A stretch of 64,000 nucleotides of DNA from CAIWHR01 sp963734085 (GTDB lineage: Bacteria > Pseudomonadota > Gammaproteobacteria > Burkholderiales > Casimicrobiaceae). The stretch is from NCBI GenBank assembly GCA_963734085.1, contig CAVTFT010000017.1, positions 124,001 to 188,000 on the forward strand. Direction: 5' to 3'. Each line of letters starts with the position of its first letter. Position 1 is the first letter of the stretch. A program made the translations under genes and the position numbers. The notes beneath the pieces were generated by a model that saw only the letters and a list, made by a program, of their open reading frames with translations, was not told the origin of the DNA and did no database searches. Positions 36,077 through 47,838 of this stretch are shown here, piece after piece.

Positions 36077-36190
36077 CGAAAGCGAGATCGCGGTCCGGAA
36101 ATGCCGCGGCGGGCCGCTTCGCCCGCCGCTGCACTCCCGGCGGTCGTAGCCGCCGGGCGTTACCTGCCGCTGCGCTTGAGCCGGTCGGTG

Positions 36191-39100
36191 TCACTCCCCG
36201 CCAAGCAGACGCCACGAGAAGCGATTCCTGCTACCGAATCCCGGATTCTTGAACTTGACGGGTTTCGTGCTCGCCCGAGTCTCGTGCGTGAGCAAGCCGC
36301 CGAGCGTGACCTCGCCCGTCACCGGATCGGTCAAGCCGACGACCTGCATGCCCACGCCACCCTTGTCGTCGTGGTAGAACCAGCCGTTGATCGGGTCGTT
36401 GATCAGCGACTCGGCGGTCGTGAATTCGCGCGCGTAGATATTGGCGGGCAACGCGATGATGCACGGGTCGCTCTGCACCTGCGTGCCGACGTAGGTGACG
36501 GCATTCGCATCGGCTTCGACGTCGAACACGATGCGCTCGGCGTTGGCACCGGTCGGAAGGTCGTGGAACCAGCCAAATGCAGTGGTGCCTGCGAGCTTCA
36601 CCCCGCCCGCCGGGACGGGGGTCAGCTGCCGCGCGCCCGATCGGCAGGCTCGCAGCGGGCAGCGGCTTGGTCAACGAGCCGTCGCGGATCGCGTACATCG
36701 TCTGCTGCTGCGCCGGGAACGGCTGGGTCAGGTCGGAGGGGTCGAGCAGCCGCCCCGTTCCGATGAAGACGTAGCGGTCGACGCCGTTGTTGAGGTCGAT
36801 CTCGATCTGCGGGGCGGTCGTGACCGGCTGCGGGTTGACCCCGTCGTCCAGGATCGCGAACTTGTTGACCGTCCATTTCGCCGGATCCGGATCGTTGACG
36901 TCGAACCGCCAGAAGTTTCCGCAGAGATCGCCGCCGTAGACCTGCTCGACGAACTGGTTGTGGAAGTCCTTGGTGAACCCGTTGATCTGCGCGAGACCGC
37001 TCGTCTGCGGGGAGCCATCGGGCCCGGTGCAGGAGATCGCGCCGGTGCTCATATACGGCTTCGCCGCGAAGGGCTTCCCCGTCACGGGGTCGAGGAAGTA
37101 GATCCGGCCCTCTCCGGAGACATTGTTGTAACCGGAAGTCACGATGACCGTCCAGCCGAAGGCGTAGGTCTTCGCGATCACCGGCCGGCCGTAGGTGTAT
37201 TTCCAGTCCGGATCGTGGTACTCCCACAGGAGCTTCGCTGCGGCATCCGATTCGTTTGCCACGCCGGGGTCGGTCAGATCGAGCGCGTAGTAGCTGTCGC
37301 CGCCCTTGCCCATGCCGCCGACGACGATCGTGTGCCAGTCGGAGCGCGCCACCCTTGACGCCGGCGCTGTTGAAGTCGATGTCGGCGGTGCGCGGCGACG
37401 AATCGACGTAGAAGTGGTGCTTGTAGATCGGCACGCCGCCGTCCTGGAACGTCAGCGCCTGCAGACCCGTGGGCTTGCCCGAAGCATCCACCGCGAAATC
37501 GGGCGCCCCCGCAGCGCGCAGCAGCGAGCTCGGCACGTACGCGAAGACCTCGTGGCCGTCGTTCACGTCGAACACGTGGACCATGCCGTCGTTGGCCGCG
37601 AGCGACGATCTGGTCCGGGCGCGCAGCCTGCAATGCCTGGAATGCGGAAAACCCCGGGTCGTTGCCGTCGTAGAAGATCGCCTTGATCGGCGGCGTGACG
37701 ACGAGCGGCTGCGCATTGCTGATGTCGCCCAGCGCGCCGTAGCGCTTGCGGAACTGGCCGATCCTGGTGCCCTCGATCACGGTCGGTACCGGCGTGATCG
37801 GCGGATTGACCAGGTTGCCGCCCCGGAGGTAGGCGATCATCTTCTTCTGCGTCGTCGCGATTCGCGCTCAGCGTGTTGAGCTGCGCATCCGAAAGCACGT
37901 TCGCCATGCTGCCCGCTGGGCGTGGCGCGGAACGCGACCTTGGTCGGCCCGTTCCAGCTCACGATGCGCCGGTGGGCTTCGTCCATCCACGGCTCGGCAA
38001 CGCCCGTCTTGACCGGGTCGATCTGGTCGGTCACTGCCTTGGCCGCGTTCCAGAGCTGCGCGAGTTCGTCGCCGTTCGTGGGATCGATCTGCACCTTCAG
38101 CAGGTCGCCGGCCCAGCCCTGCTCGATCGTCGCCTCGTAGATGATGTTGTTCGCTGCGTTCAGAACCTGTCCCGAGAATGCGGCGCCGACCCGCGTCTTG
38201 GGCTGGTTCGCGATGCCGGCGAGGATTCCCGACAGGCCCATCTGGACCTCGAGCGGCGAGGTCGCGTAAACGAAGCGTGCCGCGCGCCATCGCCGTGGCG
38301 TGCCACAGGTCGTCCACCGCGACGGCGCCCTTGTTGCTTGGCGGATTGGGCGGATTGTTCGGTGTCGTCAGGTTCCCCCAGCTCAATGCGCCGGACTTTG
38401 AGTCCCGCGAACGTCGTCGCCTGGTCCGAGGCGTCGAGCAGGCCCGCGGAGCCGAAGGAGATTGCCGAGAACTGGACGTGCTGCCACCACGCGACGTCTT
38501 TGCTGGGGTCGAGGTCCCGGGCTCGTGCCCTCCCAGTTCGGCACATCGTTCTTCAGCGCCGGGCGCAGATCGCGGGCCCAGTAATAGGTCGCGACGTCGG
38601 ACAGCGTGTCGGCGACAGCCGGCAGCCCCCTGGATGAACGGCTTCGGCCACGCTGGGAACGCGCAGGTCCGGCAGCACCTTGTCGGGGTCGCGGAGGAAC
38701 GTCCGCCGGGAGGGTCGCCGGGATGTTCTGGTCCTCGTCACCGGCAACCGCAGGCAGCGCAGACCTGATTGGTGAAGCCGTCGGTGAACAGGATGTGGTA
38801 GTTGCTCTGGCAGCTGACCGGCTGGCCGTTCGAGGGATTGATGGAGATCGGATCCTTCGCGCCTGCCGGCAGCGGATTGACGCTTGCCGGAAGTCCGCCC
38901 GCACCGCCCGTCTCGAACAGGTTGCCGATCCGCAACATCGCGGACAGCGTGGGCGTCTTGTTGTTGGTTACGGTCGGAACGCCGAACAGCCCGTTGGCAA
39001 ACGGCGGGTTCAACCCGCCCCACCACAGCTTCGTTGGAGCAAGGTTGAAATCGTTGACGTCGACCCACGTCGGGGCCAGACCGCTCCCGGTTGGGACGGG

Positions 39101-41050
39101 CTCGGTCCCCAGCGTGTGGAAGCCGACGCGGTAGGTATCGTCGAGCAGGTTGAACGCCAGCGACGACGTCGTCTTCGCGGCATGCGCGCGCAAGCGGTAG
39201 TACGCGTACCAGTTCGCGTAATTGATGATTTCCTGCGCATACGTGCGCGACATCGGCAGCGAAGTGACCTGGTCGATGTACGGGTACGTGCGGCCGTCGT
39301 TCACGAAATCGAAGCGATGGAACTGGCCGTACTTGACGTTCTTGTACGTCGTGAGATCGTTGGCGGGCTTGCACATGCCCGTGCCGAATCCCTTCCACTG
39401 GCCGTTCACCGTGCCGTCGACGCCGTTGCAGAACTGGACGGAGTCGATCGTGTAGTAGTGGCGCGGAATGCTGACGCGTCGTGCCGACGGTCGGGCAGCT
39501 GCCGGTGGTCGACGTGCTGAACTTGCCGAGCTGCGTGTACGGCGCGATCCCCGTCTTGTTCGCGGGGTAGACGTCGTTCAGCGCATTGGCCTTGTCCGCC
39601 AGCGTCACATACGGTCGCGGGTAGGTAAAGGGGCCGCCTGCCGCGGGAGCGCCGCGTCACCGCATAGACAAGGTTGTTGTGCCGACACACCACGCCGAGG
39701 TTGTTCGAATCCTGCAGCAGTGTGGTCGCGGGCATGAGCGAAGGGGGGGTTCCGCTGTAAACGCCGGCTACCGGGTCCCATGTGAGCGAGGTACAGGCCG
39801 CACTTGCGGCCGGGGCCGTGCATGTCGTTACCAGCGTCCCGCCCAACGTGCAACCGGTCGGCTGGTCCGGGCACGCGGGATTGCCGTTCTTTGTTGGCAC
39901 GCATCCAGCGCCGACGCATCCACAACCCGCGCCCGTTATGCTGCACGTCCCATTTGTGCCGGTCGGCAGGTTGTTGCACGCGCACGACTGGCATTCAGGT
40001 GCGGAGCCGGTGCCGAATGGCCCGCAATAAAGCGGTGGGTTCAATCCCGCGGCGGCTCTACATCCTGCTGGGTTGTAGGTGGAGACGCCCGCGCACCCCG
40101 CGGGCGCTCCGATCGCGGTGCAACAGGCCGTCGTCGCGCCACCCGCGTTGCAGGTCTGGGACGAATTGATGATGACGCCTGCCGTGCAGGTTTTCGTACA
40201 AGTTGCGCCGGTGGTTGTGCGCGGCCAGTAGGGCGAAGTGGTGTCGCACCAAAGCACCTTGTTCGCGAGCAATCGATAGAAATATTGCGGGCCGGTGACC
40301 CCGGCCGCCGATGGCTGGTAGGGATAGTTATAGTCGTCGACCACGGCCGGCGCCCCAGATGCGCGGAAGCGTCGTACTTTGTGCCGTTGATCCGACACCA
40401 GACGCCGGTCCCTGCCATGTATTCGCCGTTGGCGTCGCCAACATCGCCGATCGCTAGCGGCCCGTTGGCGATTGTTGATATCGGCCAGTCCGTGTTGCAG
40501 TAGAGCGGGACGGTCACCTTGGCGTGAGGTTGGCTTGGGTCGCGGGCGAGGTGAACGGATCGGACTGCACCTTGGCCAGGTTGATCTGGTTGCCGTTGAC
40601 GTCGGTGTCGATGCCGATCGTGTGCGTCAGCGGCGTGCCGTCGGCCTTGACCGGCGGCGTGTAGTTGACGTTCGGGTCGTACACCAAGTGATTGAAGTCG
40701 GCCGCGTAGAACGGTGGCGAGGTGAAGCGTGATTCACGTGCGCAGCGCAGTTGCTGGAACCGGTCAGGTTGTTGCCGCAGTGCAGGCGGCCGTGTTGTTT
40801 CCGCTGCGGCAGTATAGCGGCGCAACCGTCGAGATGACCCAGTCGGGCAGATAGTGGACTGCATGCTCCCGGAGTCGTCGAGCGTGTAGACGATGTTCGG
40901 CTTGGCGGCAACCTTCGCCGCGATCGGCACGTCGGCAAGCGGCGTGGGCCCCGCATATGCCGATTCGACCAGAGGACCGAACACCAGCGAGACGCTTACC
41001 AGCGCGACCAGTGAGCGGCGAGCCGGACGTCGTGCATTTTTCGTGTTCAT
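36191..41050 (-). pseudogene. pilY1: PilY1-type type IV pilus tip protein, broken by about 18 frameshifts
   Basis: The gene should encode about 1,600 residues. The start at 41050 gives a signal peptide (MNTKNARRPARRSLVALVSVSL) and then NIVYTLDDSGSM, the VWA metal site typical of PilY1. Conserved pieces continue in changing frames: YAADFNHLVYDPN, ANKVLWCDTTSPYWP, a Cys-rich insert (40250-39700), YQ..HILFTDGFTN, DLWHATAMARG, LAANDGMVHVFDVNDGHEVFAYVPSSLL, HTIVVGGMGKGGDSYYALDLTDP and the C-terminal beta-propeller ending SRNRFSWRLLGGE. Roughly 18 frame changes are needed, and within segments there are no stop codons. Mostly single-base indels. Last gene of the minor-pilin operon; the product would be the tip adhesin/assembly factor. 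Confidence 0.82.
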
Positions 41051-41081
41051 GTCAGCCTTCCCTGAGAGCGGCATCTATTTG

Positions 41082-41718
41082 TCAATGCAGCATGGCGTGC
41101 GCAAGCGTGGCCGTATTGGTTCCGGGGAGATCGACGCGCACCGTCACCCGGTAGAGCGGAATCGGCGAAAGCTGGACGCCGCCGAGTTTTCATCGTCGTC
41201 TTCCCCTGCGACAGCTTGGGCGCCAGCTCGTCGCAATACTGGAGCTTGGCGGCAAAATTCAGTGGCTCGGGCACTACCCCCGGGTTGTAGTTGCAGACGC
41301 GCTCGATCACCCAGCGGACCTCGGCGTTGGTCGCCGGGTAGATGTCCGCGGCACCGAAGGGATAGGCGCCGGTCATCGTCGAGTAGGTGCCGGCCAGCGC
41401 GGCGGGCGCGCCGTTGGGCTTCTCGCCGGCCTGGAGCTTCGCGTAGTAGTTGTTGGCGGGATTGTCGAACTCGGGGTTGAACGTCTTGCTGATGTAGAGC
41501 GCGTCAACGGCCTTTTCGATCGCGCGATTCACCGCGATCACCGACGCTTCGCGGAAGGCGATGTTTCCGGCGACGGACCCCGTCGTGTCGACCGCGCGGA
41601 TGAGCGCCACGCCCGCGAGGCTCAGGACCACCATGGCGATCAGGGCAATGAACAGGACGACGCCGCGCTGGCGGCGTGTCGATAGCGTGTGGTGTGCCGG
41701 TGGACGCATTGGATTCAT
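41082..41718 (-). CDS. pilX: Minor pilin PilX (frameshift near the 3' end)
   Basis: Minor pilin that primes type IV pilus assembly. The start at 41718 overlaps the pilW stop (ATGA). After a short basic leader comes the hydrophobic pilin helix RGVVLFIALIAMVVLSLAGVALIRAVD without the usual Glu5-type start of major pilins, as in PilX. Near 41187 an AAAA run appears to have one extra A. Correcting it gives the end LGGVQLSPIPLYRVTVRVD...NTATLAHAMLH and a stop at 41082. Otherwise the frame runs on into pilY1. About 211 residues. Confidence 0.82.
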
Positions 41719-42973
41719 TGACCGTCGTTGTAAATGGCGTTGATCATCGGGACGATCGTCTCGTACGTGCGAAAGCGGAAGCCGTCCGTGAGCACCGCAT
41801 TGTTGAGAACGGTGCGGCCCTGGCACGCGGCGTTGTGCGTCGAGCAGTCGAACAGCACCGCCGTCTGGCCGACAAGCGCCGGATCCTTGAGGTCGGGCTC
41901 GTCGCTGCGGACGACGATGCCGATGCGAATTGCGCGAATGCGAGCCAGATTGTCTCCGTCCCAGCAGCCGACGCCGCTGGCGCCAACGGGCATGAAGTCG
42001 TCCGGCGTGTAGGAATTGAGCTTGCCGTCGCCGCAGACGTCGGTCGCGGTTGCTGTCGTCCAGATGACAACGCCGTTCCGGCGCAATCGATGCCGTATTG
42101 CGCCTTCATCAGCACGACGTTCTGCGCAATCGGGACCGCGGGCGCCGCGCCGAAAAGATCGGTTGTATAAAGCTGACAGGTGGTCGTGGCGTTGGGAACG
42201 CATGGAAGCCCGTAGACGCTATACGTACGTCGAAGAGCGTGCGTGTCGCTTGCCCGGCCTGGCCTGAGGTTGAGGAGCTGCGCGCCATCAATGGCGCCAC
42301 CTGGGGGATACAGGTTGGCTGTCGCCGGATGGTCGAGCCCGACGATGCCAGTGGTCACGTCGCCCAAGGAATCTCCGGGGACGACCGCCGTGACGGTCGT
42401 CAGCTCGCAGTTGCCGGAGCCCATGTCGACAGCGACCACGAGATCATTGACGCGGAAGCCATTGGGACTCTGGATGTAGAAGCGGTCGCCGCCCGCCGCC
42501 ATCGATTTGTCGATGAAGAGCATCGGCGAGATCACGCGGGGCGCCGCGCTGTAAGTCACGATGAGGCTGTCCGACTGGTTCGGACCGCCGCCGTCGCGAA
42601 TCAGCACGGGCACCGGGCGGATGGCGCGCGCACCAGGAGCCGCGAAAAAGCCGGCCGGGAGAGGGGCGTGGGCCACCAGTTCACATCGCCGAACGTGCAT
42701 CCGGGATCGCCGTTGCCGCCGGCAAGACTGTCGACCGGCGGCGGAAAGGCCGTTGCCGCCATTCGAGATTTCGCGCGAGAGCACGAATTGCGCGTAAAGC
42801 CCGGTTGTCTGCGCGTCGGCCGCGCCGACCGCCGTGCGCTTGTAGCCCTCGGCGAGCGCGAAGACGTTGTAGACGACGAGCACGACGATCATCCCGATCA
42901 GGATGCCGATCATCGTCTCGACCAGACCGGCGCCGATCTGGCGGCCGCGGCGAGATTGTCGTGGCGCCGTCAT
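41715..42973 (-). CDS. pilW: Minor pilin PilW (frameshifted)
   Basis: Starts at 42973, overlapping the pilV stop (ATGA). The N-terminus QIGAGLVETMIGILIGMIVVLVVYNVFALAEGYKR is the PilW-type prepilin helix. The later blocks GGPNQSDSLIVTYSA and CVPNATTTCQLYTTDL are typical of PilW globular domains. At least three frame changes are needed: two around 42650-42745 (the part between encodes DSLAGGNGDPGCTFGDVNWW) and one near 42090. The last piece ends INAIYNDGQ with stop at 41715, overlapping pilX. About 420 residues if restored. Confidence 0.78.
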
Positions 42974-43455
42974 GAGTTCGATCCGACGGTGGCGACCACA
43001 TCGTATTGGTGAGGCGGTGCGGCGGCGGGTTCTCCCGGCGGTAACCAAAACACGGTGATGTGGACGGTCGAGCTGGTGGGCGTGATCCCGCTTGGCGTGA
43101 TAATCACTTTCGGATCGTTGCCAATTGCGCCGGGGAGTCTCTGTCCGACCCAGGCCTTGAATTCAGCGTAGGCGGGACCGCCGCTGGCATCGTCGAAATT
43201 CGCGTTGAGCGTGGTCCGATCCGCAACCCACATCTGGCCCAGATAAGCGTTGGCGAGGTAGGTGGCTTCCGCGCGGTACTGCGCGTCGTCGACGTTCTGG
43301 ATCGCGCGCGCCTGCAGGCCGATCAGTCCGAGGATTCCGAATGCGACGATCAGCACCGAGATCAGCGCTTCGAGCAGGAAGCTGCCGCGCTGGCGTGTCG
43401 CGCGGCGAAGTGCCGACGCGGGTTTGAGTCTGGGGAAGGTCATTCTGTTTGCCAT
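42970..43455 (-). CDS. pilV: Minor pilin PilV
   Basis: 161 residues, intact. Basic leader, then prepilin cleavage site and helix QRGSFLLEALISVLIVAFGILGLIGLQARAIQ with Glu at +5-like position, as in PilV/GspI-type prepilins. Processed by PilD and built into the pilus priming complex with PilW, PilX and FimT. Its stop overlaps pilW; 10 bp separate it from the fimT-type gene upstream. Confidence 0.85.
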   Translation of the reverse strand: MANRMTFPRLKPASALRRATRQRGSFLLEALISVLIVAFGILGLIGLQARAIQNVDDAQYRAEATYLANAYLGQMWVADRTTLNANFDDASGGPAYAEFKAWVGQRLPGAIGNDPKVIITPSGITPTSSTVHITVFWLPPGEPAAAPPHQYDVVATVGSNS

Positions 43456-43465
43456 TGCGAGTCGC

Positions 43466-44017
43466 CTACGGCGGACAACCCTTCGGATCGTTCGCCGGCC
43501 ATTTCGGATCGCAGATCTTGATGCCCGTGCGGTTGTTTCCGACCAGCACTTCGAGGTTCCGGGTGCCCGCAGCTCCGGTCGCCGACGTGATCTGGACTCG
43601 ATTGAGCGTCGGGCTCAGGTCACAGGGGGCAAGCGCGACGCCACCCAGGCCTGTGAACTGCACTGTCGTCGCCCCCGCGGGCAGCGCAGTGAACGCGGCC
43701 TTGTCGGCGCCCTCGCGGAACGTTCCGACCTGCAACGGCGACACGACTGCGCACGTCGCCCGGTCGATCACCTGCGCGGTCCACCCGCCGGTACCCGTCG
43801 TCGGATCGAGGATGAATTCGACCGTAGCGTTCTGCTTGATCGCCTCGCCTTGCGCGTAGCGAAGCCCGCTCGCGATCGATTCGGCGGCATTGCGGATCTG
43901 GTTGTCGGCGATCCAGAGCGAATAGCTGGGCAGCGCGAGCACGGCGAGGATCGCTGCGATCGACAGCCCGATCATCAGCTCGATCAGGGTGAAGCCCGAT
44001 GTGCGCGACGCGAACAT
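43466..44017 (-). CDS. fimT: GspH/FimT-type pseudopilin
   Basis: 183 residues from ATG 44017, which overlaps the upstream pilin stop by one base (TGATG). Prepilin motif TSGFTLIELMIGLSIAAILAVLALPSYSLWIADNQIRNAAESIASGLRYAQGEAI is the GspH/FimT signature, with the G-F cleavage site and Glu5. The C-terminal domain has three Cys. Likely part of the minor-pilin priming complex. Confidence 0.85.
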   Translation of the reverse strand: MFASRTSGFTLIELMIGLSIAAILAVLALPSYSLWIADNQIRNAAESIASGLRYAQGEAIKQNATVEFILDPTTGTGGWTAQVIDRATCAVVSPLQVGTFREGADKAAFTALPAGATTVQFTGLGGVALAPCDLSPTLNRVQITSATGAAGTRNLEVLVGNNRTGIKICDPKWPANDPKGCPP

Positions 44018-44475
44018 CAGCAGGAGCCGTCCTTGCGGAGTGCCCAGCAGCCGACGCCGGGCGCCCAACCGGCGGGACCCGTCGAGTTCTTGGCGTTGGC
44101 TTGGTCCACGGTATAGACGAACCCGCCCATTCCACGCGCGGCAATGCCCGTCGCTGTAATCGTGTAGGTCGTGGCGGTGGGCGGCGGCGGGCCGCACGTG
44201 ATCAGGAAATTGTCCGATGCACCCGCTGGCGGATTAGGGACACCGCAAGCAGCGCCATTGAGATAGCTGCGGTTGTCCATGAAATACTTTTCCATCTGGG
44301 TGCGGAAATCTCCCAGCTTTGTCGTCGCGTCGGTAATCTTGCTGCGCGTTACGTAATCGCTGTAGGCGGGCACCGCGACCGCCGCGAGGATCGCGACGAC
44401 GGCGACGACAATCATCAGCTCGATCATCGTGAAGCCTGCAACGGACGGCCGTCCGGCAAAGCGCGAAATACGCAT
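44017..44475 (-). CDS. pilE: Type IV pilin PilE-like protein
   Basis: 152 residues from ATG 44475 behind AGGGAG. Leader RISRFAGRPSVAG, cleavage before FTMIELMIVVAVVAILAAVAVPAYSDYVTRSKI, then a short globular domain with four Cys (GAACGVPNPP; LITCG; GVGCWALRKDGSC). The form with a short disulfide loop at the C-terminus suits a PilE-type minor pilin of betaproteobacteria and not the main pilin. Intact. Confidence 0.85.
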   Translation of the reverse strand: MRISRFAGRPSVAGFTMIELMIVVAVVAILAAVAVPAYSDYVTRSKITDATTKLGDFRTQMEKYFMDNRSYLNGAACGVPNPPAGASDNFLITCGPPPPTATTYTITATGIAARGMGGFVYTVDQANAKNSTGPAGWAPGVGCWALRKDGSC

Positions 44476-44702
44476 CGCTAACTCCCTGTTCTGTGAGGCT
44501 ATGCTAGGTGCCGGGCCGCCCGCCCGCAATCGTTCCCGACCAGTGGCGGATAGTCGGGAACGGACGGCGGAACGGAAATTTCGATGCCTTCCGACGGGTG
44601 GCGCAAAGTCGGGAACAGGCGGTCCGCGGCCGTTTTGGTCGCCTGATCGGCGTCACGAGGCGAGGGTCGTCCCGCGGCGGCGACGGGCGCATCGTGTGCG
44701 GT

Positions 44703-45255
44703 TCAAGGGCACGTCGTAGCGGTCTTCTGGATTCGCGCGCGTCCGCTGTGGGCGAAGACGATATCGACCGCTTTCTGCCCGCTGCGGCACACGGTGAGCG
44801 TGCCCATCTGCAACCCTCCATTCAGCAATCGCGCGGTGCCCATGCTTGTGTAGGACACGTAATCGGCGATTGGTCGGTTGCCGCGTCGCGGTTATCCGGG
44901 GCGGAGCGGGCTCGCCGACCCTCAACGCCGACTCGCCTGCGTCGATCTGCCCATCGTGATCGACATCGACATAGACGACGAAGCCCTGCGCCCAGTCACC
45001 GCCCGCCGCGCACTGCCGGCGGTTCGCCGACTTGCACACGTTCACCCGAATGCCTCGCTTGATCGCCTCGCTGCGCGCCGTGTTCATGTTCCCGGCAAGG
45101 TCGCGCGCGAAGTTCATCATCTGATATTCGGCGATCCAGTCGCCGTAGTTGGGCATCGCGATCCCGACGAGCAGTCCCGCGATCGCGAGCGCGATCACGA
45201 GCTCGATCAGGGTGATGCCGGATACTCCGCGGTCGACCCGCGCCGAGGTTCGCAT
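44703..45255 (-). CDS. Second GspH/FimT-type pseudopilin (frameshifted)
   Basis: First gene of the minus-strand pilin operon. Start at 45255; prepilin motif VSGITLIELVIALAIAGLLVGIAMPNYGDWIAEYQMMNFARDLAGNMNTARSEAIKRG. At 44870 an AA pair looks one base too long. Correcting it gives IADYVSYTSMGTARLLNGG...MGTLTVCRSG and an end KTATTC-P with stop at 44703, about 183 residues. The MNTARSEAIKR block is the FimT/FimU signature. Confidence 0.82.
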
Positions 45256-45419
45256 CGATCGCCTCCGTTTTGCCGGAACGCGCGGACGTAGCGGTCCGCG
45301 CGCTTCGATCGTGGGCCGGGCAGCGCCGCGAGGAAATCAGCCGGGCGGGCTAAGCCATTGGACCGATTGATTTTTTCTAGCGATCGCCGCCAAGACGGTG
45401 TTTGGCTCCGGCTCGGGGC

Positions 45420-45460
45420 TTGACGCCATCTAATTTATATCTAATATATTCATACATGAA
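45420..45460 (+). promoter_or_regulatory. Probable sigma-70 promoter and MarR operator of the aromatic operon
   Basis: TTGACG (45420-45425), 16 bp, TAATAT (45442-45447), 60 bp before the first gene. The -10 lies inside an unusually AT-rich imperfect palindrome, AATTTATATCTAATATATT (about 45432-45450), suitable as an operator for the MarR regulator encoded in the operon. This patch stands out strongly against the GC-rich background. Confidence 0.55.
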
Positions 45461-45506
45461 ATTGTTGGCTGACGATCGTCGCCACACGAGACGGACCCTG
45501 TAGACC

Positions 45507-47838
45507 ATGCGCGTTCTCTGCATCGGTGGCGGCCCGGCGGGGCTGTACTTCGCGCTGCTCGTGAAAAAGAGCCGATCCGCGCCATGCGGTCCGCGTGGTC
45601 GAGCGCAATCGTCCCTACGACACCTTCGGCTGGGGGGTGGTCTTCTCGGACAACACGCTCTCGAACCTCGAGGCCGCCGACGCCGAGACGGCGCGCGAGA
45701 TCGCCGGCGCGTTCAATCACTGGGACGACATCGACGTCCATTTCAAGGGGCGCACGATCAGCTCGGGCGGCCATGGTTTCTGCGGGATCGGCCGGAAACG
45801 CCTGCTCAACATCCTCCAGAAGCGCTGCGAGGACCTAGGCGTCGAGCTGGTGTTCGAGACCGATGTCGCCGACGACGTGGCGGCAGCACGCGACTTCGGC
45901 GCCGATCTCGTGCTCGCCTCCGACGGCATCAACAGCCGGATCCGGACGCGGTACATGTCGACGTACGCGCCGGACGTCGACGTCCGCCGCTGCCGTTTCG
46001 TGTGGCTCGGGACGAAGAAGCCGTTCAAGGCGTTCACGTTCGCATTTGCCGAAACGGAGCACGGCTGGTTCCAGGCGCACGCGTACCAGTACGACGGCGA
46101 GACGTCGACGTTCATCGTCGAGACGCCGGAAGAGGTGTGGCAGAAGTGCGGCATCGAACGGATGAGCCAGCAGGAGGGCATCGCCTTATGCGAAAAGCTT
46201 TTCGCGGACTATCTCGACGGCCAGCGGCTGATGAGCAACGCGACGCACCTGCGCGGCTCGGCGATCTGGATCAAGTTTCCACGCGTCGTCTGCCGCACCT
46301 GGGTGCATTGGATCGACGTCGACGGACGGCACGTCCCCGTCGTGCTGGCGGGAGATGCCGCCCACACCGCACACTTCTCGATCGGCTCCGGCACGAAGCT
46401 CGCGCTCGAGGACGGGATCACGCTCGCGAAGGCGGTTCTGGGTCACGCCGATCTCGCAGCCGCGCTGGCCATCTACGAGGCCGAGCGCTCGGTCGAGGTG
46501 CGCAAGATCCAGAACGCCGCGCGGAACTCGACTGAATGGTTCGAGAATGTCGCGCGGTACTCGGCGTTCGACGCGCCGCAGTTCGCCTACAGTCTGCTCA
46601 CCAGGAGCCAGCGCATATCGCATGAGAACCTGCGGCTGCGCGACGCGGCCTTCGTCGAGCGCATGGAGACCTGGTTTGCCGAGCGGGCGCACGTCGCGGC
46701 GAAGCCGGTCCCGCCGATGTTCACGCCGTTCACGCTGCGCGGTCTCACGCTTGCGAACCGCATCGTCGTCTCGCCGATGGCGCAGTACTCGTGCCGGGAC
46801 GGGCTCCCCGACGACTATTACCTGGTGCACCTGGGCAGTCGCGCGCACGGCGGCGCCGGCCTCGTGTTCACCGAAATGACCTGCGTGTCCGCCGACGCCC
46901 GCATTTCGCCCGGCTGTGCCGGGATGTATGCGCCCGAACATCGCGACGCGTGGAAGCGGATCGTCGATTACGTGCACGCGCACACGCCGGCGAAGATCGG
47001 AATGCAGCTCGGCCACGCCGGACCCAAGGGCTCCACGCAGCTCGGCTGGGAAGAGGCAGACGAGCCGCTCGCCGGAGGCAACTGGCCGCTGATCGCGCCC
47101 TCGGCGATCCCCTACGGTCCGCGCAATCAGGTGCCGCGGGCGATGACGGCCACCGACATGGATCACGTCAAGGCCGATTTCGTCCGCGCCGCACGGTGGG
47201 CCGCCGAATGCGGCTTCGACTGGCTGGAGCTCCATTGTGCGCACGGCTATTTGCTGTCCGCGTTCATCTGCCCTCTGACGAATCACCGCGACGACGCCTA
47301 CGGCGGCGCGCTCGAGAAGCGCTGCCGCTATCCGCTCGAGGTCTTTCGCGCGCTGCGCGCCGTATGGCCGCAAGACAAGCCGATGTCGGTGCGCATTTCG
47401 GCGCACGACTGGGCGGAGGGCGGCAACACCGGCGACGATGCGGTCGTCATCGCGCAGCTATTCAAGGCGGCGGGCGCTGATCTGATCGACGTGTCGTCGG
47501 GACAGACGACACGCGCCGCGACGCCGGTCTACGGGCGCATGTACCAGACGCCGTTCGCAGATCGGATCCGCAACGAAGTCGACATCGCCGCGATGGCGGT
47601 GGGCGCGATCTTCGAGCCCGATCACGTCAACAGCATCGTGATGGCGGGCCGCGCGGATCTCTGCGCGCTCGCGCGGCCGCACCTCGCCGATCCGTACTGG
47701 ACGCTGCACGCGGCGGCGCAACAGGGTTACCGTGACCTGCATTGGCCGCCGCAATATCTGGCCGGCAAGGCGCAGCTCGAACGCAATCTGGCGCGGGTCG
47801 CGCAGATGGCGGACGAAAAGCCCGAGGCGAATGGATGA
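45507..47838 (+). CDS. Two-domain aryl-CoA monooxygenase/reductase (2-aminobenzoyl-CoA or salicylyl-CoA type; one frameshift)
   Basis: About 776 residues after correcting one extra base at 45571-45573. The first part is a flavin monooxygenase: CIGGGPAGLYFALL (FAD loop), VVERNRPYDTFGWGVVFSD, and GDAAHTAHFSIGSGTKLALEDGI. From about residue 400 comes an old-yellow-enzyme domain: FTPFTLRGLTLANRIVVSPMAQYS, GLVFTEMTCVSADARISP, LELHCAHGYLLSAFICPLTNHR. This fusion is diagnostic of 2-aminobenzoyl-CoA monooxygenase/reductase, which hydroxylates and then reduces the ring; databases also label such proteins salicylyl-CoA 5-hydroxylase. The neighbouring ligase, dehydrogenase and hydratase fit ring dearomatisation followed by beta-oxidation. 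The ATG at 45507 gives the complete FAD loop; a start at 45595 would delete it. Confidence 0.87.

Noticed and set aside
35046..45300. Long plus-strand open frames across the pilus region (for example 36495-37358, 42098-43012)
   Set aside because: Antisense shadows caused by high GC; their proteins are Arg-rich with no family features, while the minus strand carries recognisable pilin and PilY1 pieces.
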